From: Brachyhypopomus gauderio
Lineage: Eukaryota; Chordata; Actinopteri; Gymnotiformes; Hypopomidae
Assembly (NCBI RefSeq): GCF_052324685.1
Contig: NC_135226.1
Location: forward strand, 16,641,384-16,705,383
Length of the DNA stretch: 64,000 nucleotides
Reading direction: 5' to 3'
Made by a program: the position numbers and the translations under genes. Positions 1 to 10,466 of this stretch are shown piece by piece; the stretch's first letter is position 1, and each line of letters opens with the position of its first letter. The notes under the pieces are model-generated. The model had not been told where the DNA came from. It was given only the letters and a program-made list of their open reading frames with translations, and searched no databases.

Positions 1-650
1 CTTAATCTAGGCATAATTTTCTTAGCTTTAGAGCAGAGAACATTGTATTGATTTTCTTCCAAAGAAAACATGGTCACCCTTGTGTGTTAAGACCAATCAA
101 TTGGAAGGGAATAAAAAAAACTATAAGATGAAATCAGTTCTCAACACCAGAACTGCATGAACAATGAACAACCATGAACAATGAACAATTGTTCAATCAT
201 GAACAATTTAACGTCTGTATTTTAAATCTGAATTACTCAGAAATTGGCATGTAGGCCTGAAGAACTGTTAATTGACTGTTTCTAAAACTGTTAGAATTGA
301 AAAACTGAAATATCTGGCCTATATATACATATATATAATATGTTTCATAATGAGCTTAGTTTGGTAAACATTTTAGACACTTTTCCAAAACTAAGTTTAA
401 GATATTATCTACATTAAATAAAACTAAAGGTTTTAACGCTCACAAAAAATGTTACTGTTATTTGAGAAATGATTTTCCTGCAGTCTCTCTGACCGTGATG
501 TTCAAGGTACGATTAAACAGAAAAACCACCAGTATTAAATTATCAAAGTTATTAAACTATCACTTTTATGGGGTTGTTTAAAATGACACTATAGTCAAGT
601 GCATGGATACCTGAGTAGCTCACACTAGGTTTTTCATTTGTGTAAAGCAA
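1..650 (+). repeat. 3' flank of an odorant receptor gene lying left of the window
   Basis: Bases 1 to about 360 match the sequence after OR2 (from 19211) closely. That match begins 24 bp after the OR2 stop codon, so a receptor of the OR2 type should end just outside the window. Bases about 490-650 (a GATGTTCAAGG-type stretch followed by AAACAGAAAAA and an AAATTATCAAAG motif) match the distal 3' flanks of OR3, OR4, OR5 and OR6. No coding sequence is present here. The stretch is a duplicated downstream flank. Confidence 0.8.
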
Positions 651-837
651 ATGAAACGTGGGTCTCGCCCACCTGAGGGACGAACATCACGTGACCAAAA
701 ACAGGACATCTGCCGCTGTAAACGGGGGCGACCGGCAGAGGGCCCCCCCACAACGTGACAGACCCCCCCACCAAAGCCGCACTCCCCTCCGGATGTGCGG
801 CTTACAGCGGCAGCAGACAAAACACAACAAAGGGGCG

Positions 838-976
838 GGAGGGCGGGGACAAGACAGGGATCCGTTCCCTGCCGTCCTGAGCTGAAACAAAACACACATA
901 AGCTCCTCGTCACAGGACGCAGACAAGGCAGGGACCCGTTCCCGGCAGTCCTGGAGCTGAAACAAAAAACACACAT
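838..976 (-). repeat. Two direct copies of a ~55-bp unit inside the LTR element
   Basis: A unit containing GACAAGACAGGGATCCGTTCC, a GAGCTGAAACAAAA stretch and ACACACAT appears at about 842-899 and again at about 922-976 with a few substitutions. It is an internal tandem-like duplication of the non-coding element. Confidence 0.65.
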
Positions 977-2276
977 TAGGTTAGCTCGCCTCCTGGGCGG
1001 GACCCTGGACCGACTGGGCCGTCAACAAGACGATAACCACGCCCCGGTCGGTCACAGGGCCCTCGCGCCCTAACCGGCCCTAGGCCGCTTAAGCCCCACC
1101 ACTGTGTGCGGACCGGGAGCACATGGCCCAACATACGTCACAGATGTGGATGTGTGCAGGCCGCCACACTGGGGTGCGGCCACGGCTTCTACCGACCACC
1201 TCCCGAACCTACCTCCTCGCTCGGAACTGACCCCTGCTCTTTTCGCTAGGGGTCACCCCAGACTCCTGGGGAGTGAACCCCTCCCGGGGCCCCTCATCTC
1301 AAGGTGGACTCCTCCACCCAACCCAGGAGCGCCAGAGACCAGGGCCCTGGCAATGCGCATCAGGGACACGCTGGTCACCCCGAGCTCGAAGGAGAGGGTC
1401 TCCTCCTGGAGACCCCACTAGGTCCGGGAGTGCCGCAGTCCACCACCAGGAGCGACCTGCAACACATCACACACACACGCACACAGACAACACAACACAA
1501 AACACTCACTGCTCTGACCACTGACCCCCCTTTTACACAGGGGGGAAGGGACCCCTTCTTGGCATGAGGAGACACCCTGTCCTTACACCCCAGGCATCCT
1601 CAGCCTATAAAGGGGTACAGGGGCTCCTCCTTGCTCAGGGGTCCCTCCCAACCGGTCAGGTCTCCTGATGGAGCAGTGCCTTCTGAGCCACATGTCGTGG
1701 CTCAGGAACCCGATAGCTCCCCCCCAAAAACATATTTAGGGGGGGGCCCTCCGGGGAATAACAAAACAAAAAACACAGACACAACATATAACATATACGC
1801 ACCCAAGATGCCCTCTGTGCCCTCTAATGGGCCCCTCCCCACACACAGTGAAGAGGGGTGCAAGAGAGGAATTACATAAAACAAAGCACGCTACACTCTA
1901 GGACAAAACGAACACGCAAAGACAGAACACACACAAACGGATAGGACCCACCGATGCGCGCGCTCTGTGGAGCGTGACGCGCCTACTCCAGCTCTCTCTC
2001 TCACCGTTTTCCCAACGGGATCCGCAGATCCGCAGAGAGACGCCCACAGCGACGCGTCTCTCTGGCTCGCAGTCGCTCACCCCCGTCACCGCGGGATATC
2101 GGGTGAGCGAGGCGGAAGGAGCAGAGAGATTCGCGTCTCACGCGTTCTAGCGCGCAGCACGCATCGGTGGACCCGTCTACTTACACACACGAACACCACC
2201 AGCGAAACACACACACCACGGCACACTCACACACTCACTCACGTCCGCGTCGTTATTAAAACACAACACAACGTAC

Positions 2277-2299
2277 ATACACACACACACACACACACA
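2277..2299. repeat. (AC)n microsatellite
   Basis: A run of about eleven AC dinucleotides in the interior of the LTR element. Confidence 0.9.
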
Positions 2300-3759
2300 T
2301 ACAGACGATAACGAACAACGGACGTGTGCAATGTGAGGCACCGGCAGTTTCGCTGGGCGAGAGCGGAGTCTACCGGTCCCCAGCTCTAGTCACCGCCGTG
2401 TGACTTACGGGTTTTAACACAATCAACATTTAAACACGGCGGGACGAGTGGGGACAGACTCAACATTCTCTCGGACAAAACACGACAAACACACAGCACG
2501 TAGACAAACACTTACCACGAGACATGACCACGAACGAAGGAGAAAGCAAAGGAGACTGGCGGCTTCCGAAAAGTGGCTGGTTATTCTGTGACGGGCAGGT
2601 GTGAGCAACTAAAAAGGAAGCGATCACGCCAAGTCTCAGGGAAAGAGGATGGTTTAATAGAAAGTGCGCAAACCTAATACCCGTGACATAGATCCAGATT
2701 AAGGAAATAATAACCAGCAGTCAACTGGTACAAAGACAAGACATATATAGACGAACAAACGACCCTCAGGTGAGATGGATCACGGGTCCCGCCCACCTGA
2801 GGGACGAACATCATGTGACCAAAAACAGGACATCTGCCGCTGTAAACGGGGGCGACCGGCAGGGGGCCCCCCCACAACGTGACAACTGTTTTCAATTTGA
2901 AACAGTTACTGTTTTCAAGTTCAATTTAAGAATACGCCACCTTTTTGAATGAATTAAAATTTCATTCAAATTAAACAACTCCAAGTCTGATTTAGATAAT
3001 TAGTGTTTTATTTTGAGTATGCTACCAATCTGAATTGAAAAGATTTTGTTTTACTGTTCGCTGTAGCTTAATCAAATATAGTGTAAAGAGCTAGCTGTTA
3101 GTCAAATGTCACACTGCTAAAACATTCTGTAATGCAGGCCAGGTTGTAGCAAATGCATAGACAAGAGACTTTTACTTTTTCTTCATAATAACAGCGCTTA
3201 GTGCCAGCAAAAACATGTAACACTTACGTCACTTCAAACTAGAACTAACAAACACGTAGACTAACAAACACTTAATTACACACATGCAACCAGCCCCGTC
3301 GACAGGGGGGGACAACCGGGTCTGTTGTCCTGGGCCCCAGGGCAAGGGCTGCCATCAAAGAGCCCAGCAATTTATTTTTTATTTAAAGTCTATAATTTTT
3401 TAATAATCTTGAAATATTTCATTAATATAACCATATATATTTTTTACATTATTAATTAATAGCTTAAACCTAATTTTATTACATTTTGTTTATTATTGAC
3501 ATTGTTAAGCACTTGTGATGAGTAAAAATGCTGCATAACAATGCTTTATAAATAAAACTTTTATTATAACCAATTATTAAATTATCACAAAATAGAACGC
3601 AATACAGCTTGGTCAATTGCCTGCCGTTTCCACAAAAAAAGTGGAGACTTTTTTTTTCAGTGTTTTCCCACCACATTATTAACTGAAAGCTGCGTGTGAT
3701 TGGTCAGATGTGTGGAGCACACGCTTGACATGCGGGCAGTGGAGACATTCTTTGCAGTG

Positions 3760-5125
3760 TTGTCCGAAACGATATGTGGTAGTATAAAGAAACACCCCTC
3801 AAAAACAGGGGAAGGAACATTTACCTGACGAAAATTAATGTTGCATTGTGTTCCAGGTTTGAAAAGTGCTAAAGTAGGCTAAAGTAGGCTACTTGAAAAT
3901 GTAACTGTATTTTGTTTCACAACAAATAGATGTCTGAATCGATGTAATAAAAAAGTGAATTATTTCGAATAATTTCGAGTATATGTATAAATATTTAAGT
4001 TTAAGGTGCTGGGAAATATTGAAAATGGCCTTTTTCAATATTGAAAATTGACGTACAAGTGCTTAAATTCCACCTTGTAAAGGTGTATGAAGCCGGCATA
4101 CACGACTTTGTTCATTGCGCTGAAGAGGTGCACGACCTCGCTTTGCACGGGGGTCCTCGCGCAGGGGCGGAGCAACCGCGATTGCGTCATTTTCGGCGCA
4201 CGGACCCTCTCGCAGGTCGCGACGCGCCAAGTATGCTCTACCACTGGCAGAAACAGAGCAATACGCGCAAGGAGAGGGAGAGACAGCGAGGCACCGAAGG
4301 ACAAATAAAAACGATGTTGGAAAAAAACTGTGGCACGTGCAGAGCACAAGCGCAATACTGAACGAAAAAGCGGCTCCCAAATAGGATCCTAAAACGGCTC
4401 CCATTGTGGAGCCGGTTCCAATCGTTCACTTCAAAGAGCCGGCTCTTAGAGCCGGATCGTTCGCGAACGACACATCACTAATACAGTGGTGGATAGTTAA
4501 AGAATACAGAAATCTGGAGCGCAGAAAAGAAAGGAAAAACATTTACCTGATGAATTTTAAAGTTGCATTGTGTTCCAGATTTGAAAAGTGCTGGAATTTA
4601 GGCTAAAGTACTTGAAAATGCTTGAAATTGTAACTACTTCGTTTCACAACAAATAGCTGTCTGACTGAACAGTTCTCTTGTATTACGTTGAGCCTCTTGT
4701 AATTCCAGGACGAAACATGAGAGAACGTGAAGACGTTAAGATTGGGTGTTTTGAAAATAAACCACCATTAAATAATGTGAATAAAAAGCGAATTATTTTG
4801 AATCATTTCGAGTATATGTATAAATATTTAACTTAATTAAGTTTACCGTGCTGGAAAATATTGAAATGGACCTTTAAAGTGACGTACAAGTGCTTTAATT
4901 CCACCTTATAAAGGTGTATGAACCCTGGAAATGTGACTTTGTTCATTGCGCTGAGGCGCGGAGCGCACGAAGTTACAAAAGTCGAGAGGTGCACGACCTT
5001 GTGAATCGACAGCGCGTCAGGCCCTCGTGCACGAACGGAGCCATTGCGATTATGTCATTTTCGCCTCGCGAACCCTTGCGCCGCTCGCGATGCGTCAAGT
5101 ATAAACCAGTCAGCTGTCAGAAACA
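3760..5125. repeat. Two direct copies of a hAT-associated internal cassette
   Basis: Copy 1 covers about 3770-4255 and copy 2 about 4500-5125. Shared landmarks in order are AACATTTACCTGA, TTGCATTGTGTTCCAG, TTTCACAACAAATAG, TTCGAGTATATGTATAAAT, GACGTACAAGTGCTT, TTGTTCATTGCGCTGA and GAGGTGCACGACCT. The same cassette occurs in inverted orientation inside the hAT elements at 27727-29331 (about 27960-28310) and 56834-57755 (about 57310-57475). Its CpG-rich end followed by a GTATAA-like motif suggests a promoter region, but that is inference. Confidence 0.65.
4375..4483. mobile_element. Terminal part of a second hAT-like element
   Basis: A GC-rich subterminal hairpin (GAGCCGGCTCTTAGAGCCGG) followed by a TCGCGAACGA stretch and the end ACACATCACTA resembles the end of a teleost hAT family. 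The opposite end was not found, so this is a fragment nested in the larger element. Confidence 0.45.
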
Positions 5126-5282
5126 GCTTTGATGTGTGGCTATATTATATACTATATGACCTAACACAAGGATTGTCTGCTACAGAGGAAATTCAAATGA
5201 CGTGGATGGGGGGGCTGGGGGGGGCACATTAAACTTTCTTGTCCCGGGCCCCAGCAAAACTGTCAACGGGCCTGCATGCAAC

Positions 5283-6569
5283 ACATACATGCACATAAGG
5301 GAACCTACACACCAACATAAACACATGTGGGCAGCACACACATAAAGACAGGTACACATGGACTTGAACAGACAAACACACACATACACACCTGAAGGGG
5401 GAGTCAGGACACAGGTGCTTGACAGGAGAAGGGAGAATTTTTTCTTTTCACAGTTAAAGGTATTTTACATTCAACACTAATTTAATTATATACTTAATTC
5501 CCAGAATTGATGTTACTTTTAAAGAGGAAAAAACCAGATCACAGTAATAATCAGATCACAGTTGGGTGGTGCTATTTCATGATCTAACAAGAAATTTATT
5601 ACACACAGAATACATGGAGGCAGTAACAGCTGTAGTCCTGAAGAATATTAAAGCAATTTAAAAATATGGCACCGAAACTTACTTGATTTTTTCGGTTAGA
5701 AACACTTGGTTACATTCAACACTGAGTCACAAAACAGAAGCATTTACAATATAATGTTTCCATAACTGTAGAGGAATGAGACTGAAGCTCATTGTCTCAT
5801 GAACCTCAATGAAGCAACTTTAGCCAGGCGACAGCACACTCACGGAACTCATAAGCCCACATTTTCTTCTTTGTCCCCCACATCTAAACAATTACAAAAA
5901 TATAAGCAAATAAATTATTCAACCGTGTCTATTGAATCTGTGTTGGAACGTAAGGGGTTAAGTTAAGTGGAAGCCTGTGAGACTGTCTCCCCCTATCAGG
6001 ACTGTGATGCCTCCACAGAATGTTGGTGATTGGTGTTCCAGCTGTTCATTTACAGAGGGCCAGGTAGTTATAATTCAGCACAATTCCAGTTTCAAATGAC
6101 AGTAAAATTGACCAATCATATCTTCCCTCTTAGTGGGCGGGCTTAACTGTATGATAATTTCCACCTGCTGTGGCAACGCTAGCTAGCATCAGCATACCAC
6201 CGCTAGCTTGTTTCGATTAATTCCTTTGATGCCCTCATGCGTGTCACTTACATATTCCGCTTCCGAGGAACACTAGAAGTTATCTTGTACAGAGGTTATT
6301 GTTCATTGCGTTTCTGAAGCTGTATTGTCATCTCAGATTTTTCTTTATTGCAGTTCATTATGAGAGGAAACAAATTTTTTTGGGGGGTGGTGGGGGGTGT
6401 TAGCGGGCCCAGGTTTAATGGTCACGATTCGTCACTGATATATACAGATTTGCCATAACTCTATACATATTAGATAGAATTATAATAAATATATATAAAT
6501 AGCATTACATAGTTATTGTTAGTTGAACAGGCTAGCGTTAGTAATGTAGCTCAGTTAAACAGGCTAAGT
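5283..6569. other. Intergenic stretch without a recognisable gene
   Basis: Contains an ACACACATACA-rich patch near 5280-5390 and a G-rich patch near 6375-6410 (TGGGGGGTGGTGGGGGG) followed by GGGCCCAGG, which may be a decayed transposon end. No open frame with a recognisable domain was seen on either strand. Confidence 0.5.
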
Positions 6570-6845
6570 TGCCATATTGCCAATTGTGATTTTCACCCCA
6601 GTCAGAATTTGTCCTTTACATTTACCCATCTATACAATGAGAACAACACAAACACACACAAGTGAGCATTAGAAGGCTGTGGTACACACGTGCACAGAGC
6701 AGTGAGTAGCCCTAGTCTGGTCCCTGGGCGGCAGTTGGGGTTAAAAGCCTTCCTTAAGGGCACTTCAGTTATGACCTAGGGCCTGGAAATCAAACCAACA
6801 ACCCTCCAGCCATAATACCGGTTCCTTAACCACCAGACCATGACT
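6570..6845 (-). mobile_element. Old tRNA-derived SINE
   Basis: The layout matches the better-preserved minus-strand copy at 42140-42437: an AATTGTGATTTTCACC stretch, then ATTTACCCATCT, then a degenerate B-box-like region (reverse complement of GGAAATCAAACC), ending with CCACCAGACCATGACT, the reverse complement of the A-box region. It is more diverged than the other copies, so it is probably older. Confidence 0.65.
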
Positions 6846-7004
6846 ATAAAAGCTATAAGTTGAGAAAAGAACTACAAGATTTACTCTAATTCTGTTTAAG
6901 CTTTGTGTTCACACTAGAAACACCAGCCTGTCCACTAGCTTCTACATTTCTTTCATGTGGAGAATGGGAACAACAATACATATTTAAACTCACGTGGTAA
7001 GTTC

Positions 7005-7084
7005 TGCAGTAAATTACGTCTTTAGGGAGCTCCCACAAAATCAACAACACATACCAGATCACAGAACATTATGGGATATATAAG
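7005..7084 (+). promoter_or_regulatory. Conserved OR1 promoter block with TATA-like box
   Basis: The block GTAAATTACGTCTTTAGGGAG followed by CTCCCACAAAAT and, about 50 bp on, ATATATAAG at 7076-7084 is found in the same order upstream of all six receptors. The TATA-like box lies 227 bp before the ATG. A conserved AAAGTCAGCACTACA motif about 35 bp after it may mark the 5' leader. The promoter role is inferred from conservation. Confidence 0.6.
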
Positions 7085-7302
7085 CAGGAGTGTGAAGCAT
7101 TGAAAGTAAATGGCTATGAGAAAGTCAGCACTACAGAAATTCATGAACTAGAAGAATTCAAATAGAATTCATGTAAGAAAAACATTCAGACAATATTCAG
7201 AAAGACATTCAAAAGATTATTCTATTTTTTTTGGAGAATGATACCTATGAAACTTTTTAAAATCTTGCAGTCTGGCTTTATATACAAATTTTCTGAGGAG
7301 TG

Positions 7303-8193
7303 ATGGAAAATTCCACTGAAGAATTCATGTTTGTGCTTCATGGATTGAATGACACAGCAACAAACAGACATATTTACTTTACATTTGGTCTTCTTTTCTA
7401 TATTTTGACACTTCATGAACCTATGTATCTGTTCATATGCAGTTTGTTTGTTAATGGAATATGTGGTGCTTCTGCTTTCTATCCAAATATCCTTGCTGAT
7501 CTTTTATTAGACTCTCAGGTTATATCATTTAAAGCATGCTTGATACAAACATATGTAATTTTCTGTTATGCTTTGTGTGAACTCACAAGTTTAACAGTCA
7601 TGTCATATGACAGATATGTAGCTATTTGTAAGCCTTTGGAATATATCTCTATTATGACCCACCAGAAGGTTATGAAACTACTGGCTTTTAGTTGGCTCTT
7701 CTCCATATTGCAAACAGCCATTGGGGCAGTGCTGACAGTCAGATTGCCTTTATGTGGTAATGACATTGATATGCTTTATTGCTCTAACTGGGAGGTTGCT
7801 AAACTATCTTGCAAAGATGTGACTATGATGGACGTGTATGGAAACATCCTAATAATTTATCATATTTCCCAAGTAATATTTGTCATTGTGTCATATATTC
7901 ATATCATCAGAACGTCTTTACGATCAAAAACAGGGAGGGTTAAATTCATGCAGACGTGTCTTCCCCATTTAATTTCACTCACAAACTTCACTGTTTCCCT
8001 AAACTTTGAAATCATATATTCTTATTACGTCAAAAGTCAGACACAGCAAGCTCTGCGCAATATATTGGGTATAGAGTTTCTTGTGGTGCCTCCCCTCCTA
8101 AATCCCATAATATATGGAATGAAACTAACTCAGATGCGACAACAATTTGTGAAAATGTACATCAACAAATTAAAAGTATTGAGACTGGGCTAA
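7303..8193 (+). CDS. Odorant receptor OR1, TM1/loop 1 deletion
   Basis: A seven-transmembrane G-protein-coupled receptor of the fish odorant receptor family, expected in the olfactory sensory neuron membrane. Seen: N-terminal NST glycosylation site, MSYDRYVAIC at the end of TM3, conserved extracellular cysteines, the loop motif YCSNW, CLPHL in TM6 and PPLLNPIIYG in TM7. The start is ATG at 7303; a GTG codon lies just before it. The frame is open for 296 residues but is 16 shorter than its relatives. After YILTL it jumps directly to HEPMYLF, removing the second half of TM1 with the conserved asparagine and most of the first intracellular loop. The fold is probably damaged, so this is likely a non-functional receptor with an intact frame (inference). 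It groups with OR5 and OR6. Confidence 0.85.
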   Translation: MENSTEEFMFVLHGLNDTATNRHIYFTFGLLFYILTLHEPMYLFICSLFVNGICGASAFYPNILADLLLDSQVISFKACLIQTYVIFCYALCELTSLTVMSYDRYVAICKPLEYISIMTHQKVMKLLAFSWLFSILQTAIGAVLTVRLPLCGNDIDMLYCSNWEVAKLSCKDVTMMDVYGNILIIYHISQVIFVIVSYIHIIRTSLRSKTGRVKFMQTCLPHLISLTNFTVSLNFEIIYSYYVKSQTQQALRNILGIEFLVVPPLLNPIIYGMKLTQMRQQFVKMYINKLKVLRLG

Positions 8194-8785
8194 GAAGTTT
8201 TCTCCCTACTTTCAGGCATATGTTTCTAAATTTTAGAGGATAGAGGATAAACAGCACACACCCTTCATACCCTCTCCTGGTTTGCAAGATGCTATCATGA
8301 TTTGCTATCATGACCTGTCTTTTAAATATTTAAAATACCTGTTTTGTTAAAACTTTGCTAGAATTGACAAGTTCTGTATGAAGCATCTGCAAAACTAGGT
8401 GTCTAAATGCTTTATTTAAAATATATATATATATATATGTTTATGGTTTCTGTGTTTAGTGTTTAAAATGTTTAGTGTGGAAAAAAAATTTTTGCATGTG
8501 TTTTAAAATTTTAATAGAACAGTTTGCTGGTTTACAGTTACTGTAGTCCAAGGAAGTGTAATGTAAATTGTCAGTTGGATACCATTCCGGTATGTGTGTG
8601 GGACTCCATATTACACTCTTTAAACATTCAATGACTTTCACCCTCTCCCAAATGCAGCTGCCAAATAGTTTAACATACTTGGGTAAAGTGTCCAAATGAA
8701 TATTATTAAATCACATTAAGACACACACATTGTTTGTTGGCCATATGTGGAAGCGACAGAAAGATGTATGGTAAGGTAATGGTAT
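8194..8785. other. OR1 3' flank
   Basis: AT-rich DNA after OR1, with an (AT)n run near 8422-8438. No gene seen. It shares only short stretches with the 3' flanks of the other receptors. Confidence 0.5.
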
Positions 8786-9495
8786 GGTGGTCCTGAAAGC
8801 CCATCGCAACGCACGCAAAAAACGCACTGCAAATACGCAAAGCAAATGCATCAAAATGACAACGCGTGCACTACATTTCAGAAACACACTGCAAATTCAT
8901 AAATGCTGCAAAACCAGCTACAACACAACGGAAGTGGCCCACAACACCACGGAAGTGTTTCTGGATTTAATACTAATTCAATCATGTTTGACGTAAATGA
9001 GATACTAACACAACTCATTTCTTTTTTAAAACCTACAGTGTTATTCCCTTCGTCTCTTACCAGGTTATGTTTATATTTTGGTGAATCATTTTGACACATA
9101 CTTCATAATTTTGCTCACCCATGATAAAACTGTTTACTTATCATTAGGTAGTCACTGCTTTTATCACGGGTAAAGAGCTAAATGCTCTTTAAATGTAGCT
9201 GGCTAGCTAGCTAGGTATTTAGACAGAAACCAAAGCTTAAAAATCCTGATTTAAGGATCCCATTTAACACAAATTAGTTTGTATCTAAATAGCTAGCTTG
9301 GTGAATTAATAAAACTCCTTCAATGTAGCTAGCTAACTACATTTAAAGAGCTTTACTACTTAAATCCCATTCAACATAATGAGACTAACACAACTGGTAC
9401 AAAAACTAAAAACCTACAAGAGTCCCTGCTTAAAATAGTTAGTTGTAACATATTGACCAGACAGAGAGGGATCCAACTGCGGAAGTATACCGCTT

Positions 9496-10371
9496 TTATT
9501 CAAATGAGTCACGTTTACAGAAAACGGCACGAGTATCACTAGCACTGACTCTGCTGAGTATCTTAAACGGTCCGATGTAACGCGGGCTGAGTTTTTTGCT
9601 CCGGTGTTTCAGATTAAGGTCCCGTGTCGATAGCCATACCCTCTGTCCCGGGTGATAGATCAAAGCAGGAAGACGACGGCGGTCTGCGTTGAGCCGGCGC
9701 GTATGTAGGGCGCAACGTAAATGAACATGTGCAATCTCCCAGGTGCGGGCACTGCGCTTCAACCACTCGTCCAAAGCCGGAAAGTTGGCAGGTGTCTTGT
9801 CCCAGGGAAAGAACGCAGGTTGGTAACCATAAACACATTGAAAAGGTGTGAGTTTAGTGGCGGAGTGCACAATAGAATTCCGAGCGTACTCTGCCCATGG
9901 AAGGTACTTGTGCCAATCGTGTTGGGAGACGCAATACTGTCGTAGAAACCTCCCTAACTCTTGGTTGTACCGCTCTACTTCACCGTTGGATTGGGGGTGG
10001 TAACCCGAGGTTAAACTGACTGTGATACCAAGAAGCTTGCAAAACTGTTTCCAAACTTGGGAGGTAAACTGCGTCCCTCTATCAGAGATGATATCTTCAG
10101 GTAAGCCGTATATACGAAAGACATAATTAAACAGATCAAGAGTTGTTTCCATGGCTGTAGGTAGCCTTGGGCGTGGAATTAGACGACACATCTTAGAGAA
10201 ATGGTCTACGATCACCATTATCACTGTGTTACCTCCTGATGTGGGCAAATCAGTGACGAAGTCGATCGCGAGGTGTGTCCATGGTCGGAGAGGAATGGGC
10301 AGAGGAAGAAGTTGTCCCGCGGGAAGAGTATGGGGAGTACGGGACTGGGCACAAACGGAGCATGCCAGCAC
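9496..10371 (-). pseudogene. Gypsy integrase segment
   Basis: The frame carries the DDE catalytic core: aspartate near residue 37 (AIDFVTDLP), aspartate 97 (ISDRGTQF) and glutamate 133 (NGEVERYNQ), with the D-35-E spacing typical of retroviral-type integrases. The zinc-finger part begins in CSVCAQ. The C-terminal end ([11 protein letters not shown]) runs directly into LTR sequence, showing that the 3' part of the element and most of the 3' LTR were deleted. Confidence 0.85.
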
Positions 10372-10466
10372 GTAATCACGTATGTCATCCTCCCAGGACG
10401 GCCACCAGTAACGTTGTGAAATAAGATGTTGTGTGCGTGTGATACCTGGATGGCCATATATACTGC

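Larger units (their letters stand above)
656..2884 (-). mobile_element. Non-coding LTR retrotransposon, one LTR truncated
   Basis: The right LTR (2587-2884) runs from TGTGACGG to CGTGACA. The left copy (656-760) keeps only the last ~105 bp of the same LTR. A solo copy of this LTR lies at 61411-61705. An ATTAAA-type polyadenylation signal reads on the minus strand. On that strand a purine-rich tract sits next to the left LTR, as a polypurine tract should. The 1.8-kb interior is GC-rich and shows no gag, protease or polymerase motif, so this looks like a non-autonomous element. The left LTR is cut where the receptor 3' flank ends, so no target duplication can be checked. Confidence 0.7.
3291..5274. 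mobile_element. Non-autonomous hAT-type DNA transposon
   Basis: The ends are imperfect inverted repeats (CAGCCCCGTCGACAG at the left, the reverse complement of CAGGCCCGTTGACAG at the right). They are flanked by a perfect 8-bp target duplication CATGCAAC at 3283-3290 and 5275-5282, the size expected for hAT insertions. Both ends carry a GGGCCCC-rich subterminal stretch. I see no transposase. The interior holds two related copies of a ~500-600-bp cassette and the end of a second hAT-like element. Confidence 0.85.

Noticed and set aside
620-1575. Cysteine-, arginine- or proline-rich open frames on both strands
   Set aside because: They fall in a GC-rich LTR element interior with overlapping frames on both strands and no recognisable domain.
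4035-4404. Overlapping ~110-codon frames on both strands
   Set aside because: They lie within the hAT cassette, overlap each other in opposite directions and differ between the two cassette copies.
7566-7766. Open frames on the minus strand of each receptor (also in OR3, OR4, OR5 and OR6)
   Set aside because: They lie at the same place opposite each receptor because the receptors are paralogues, and they show no domain. They are shadows of the coding strand.
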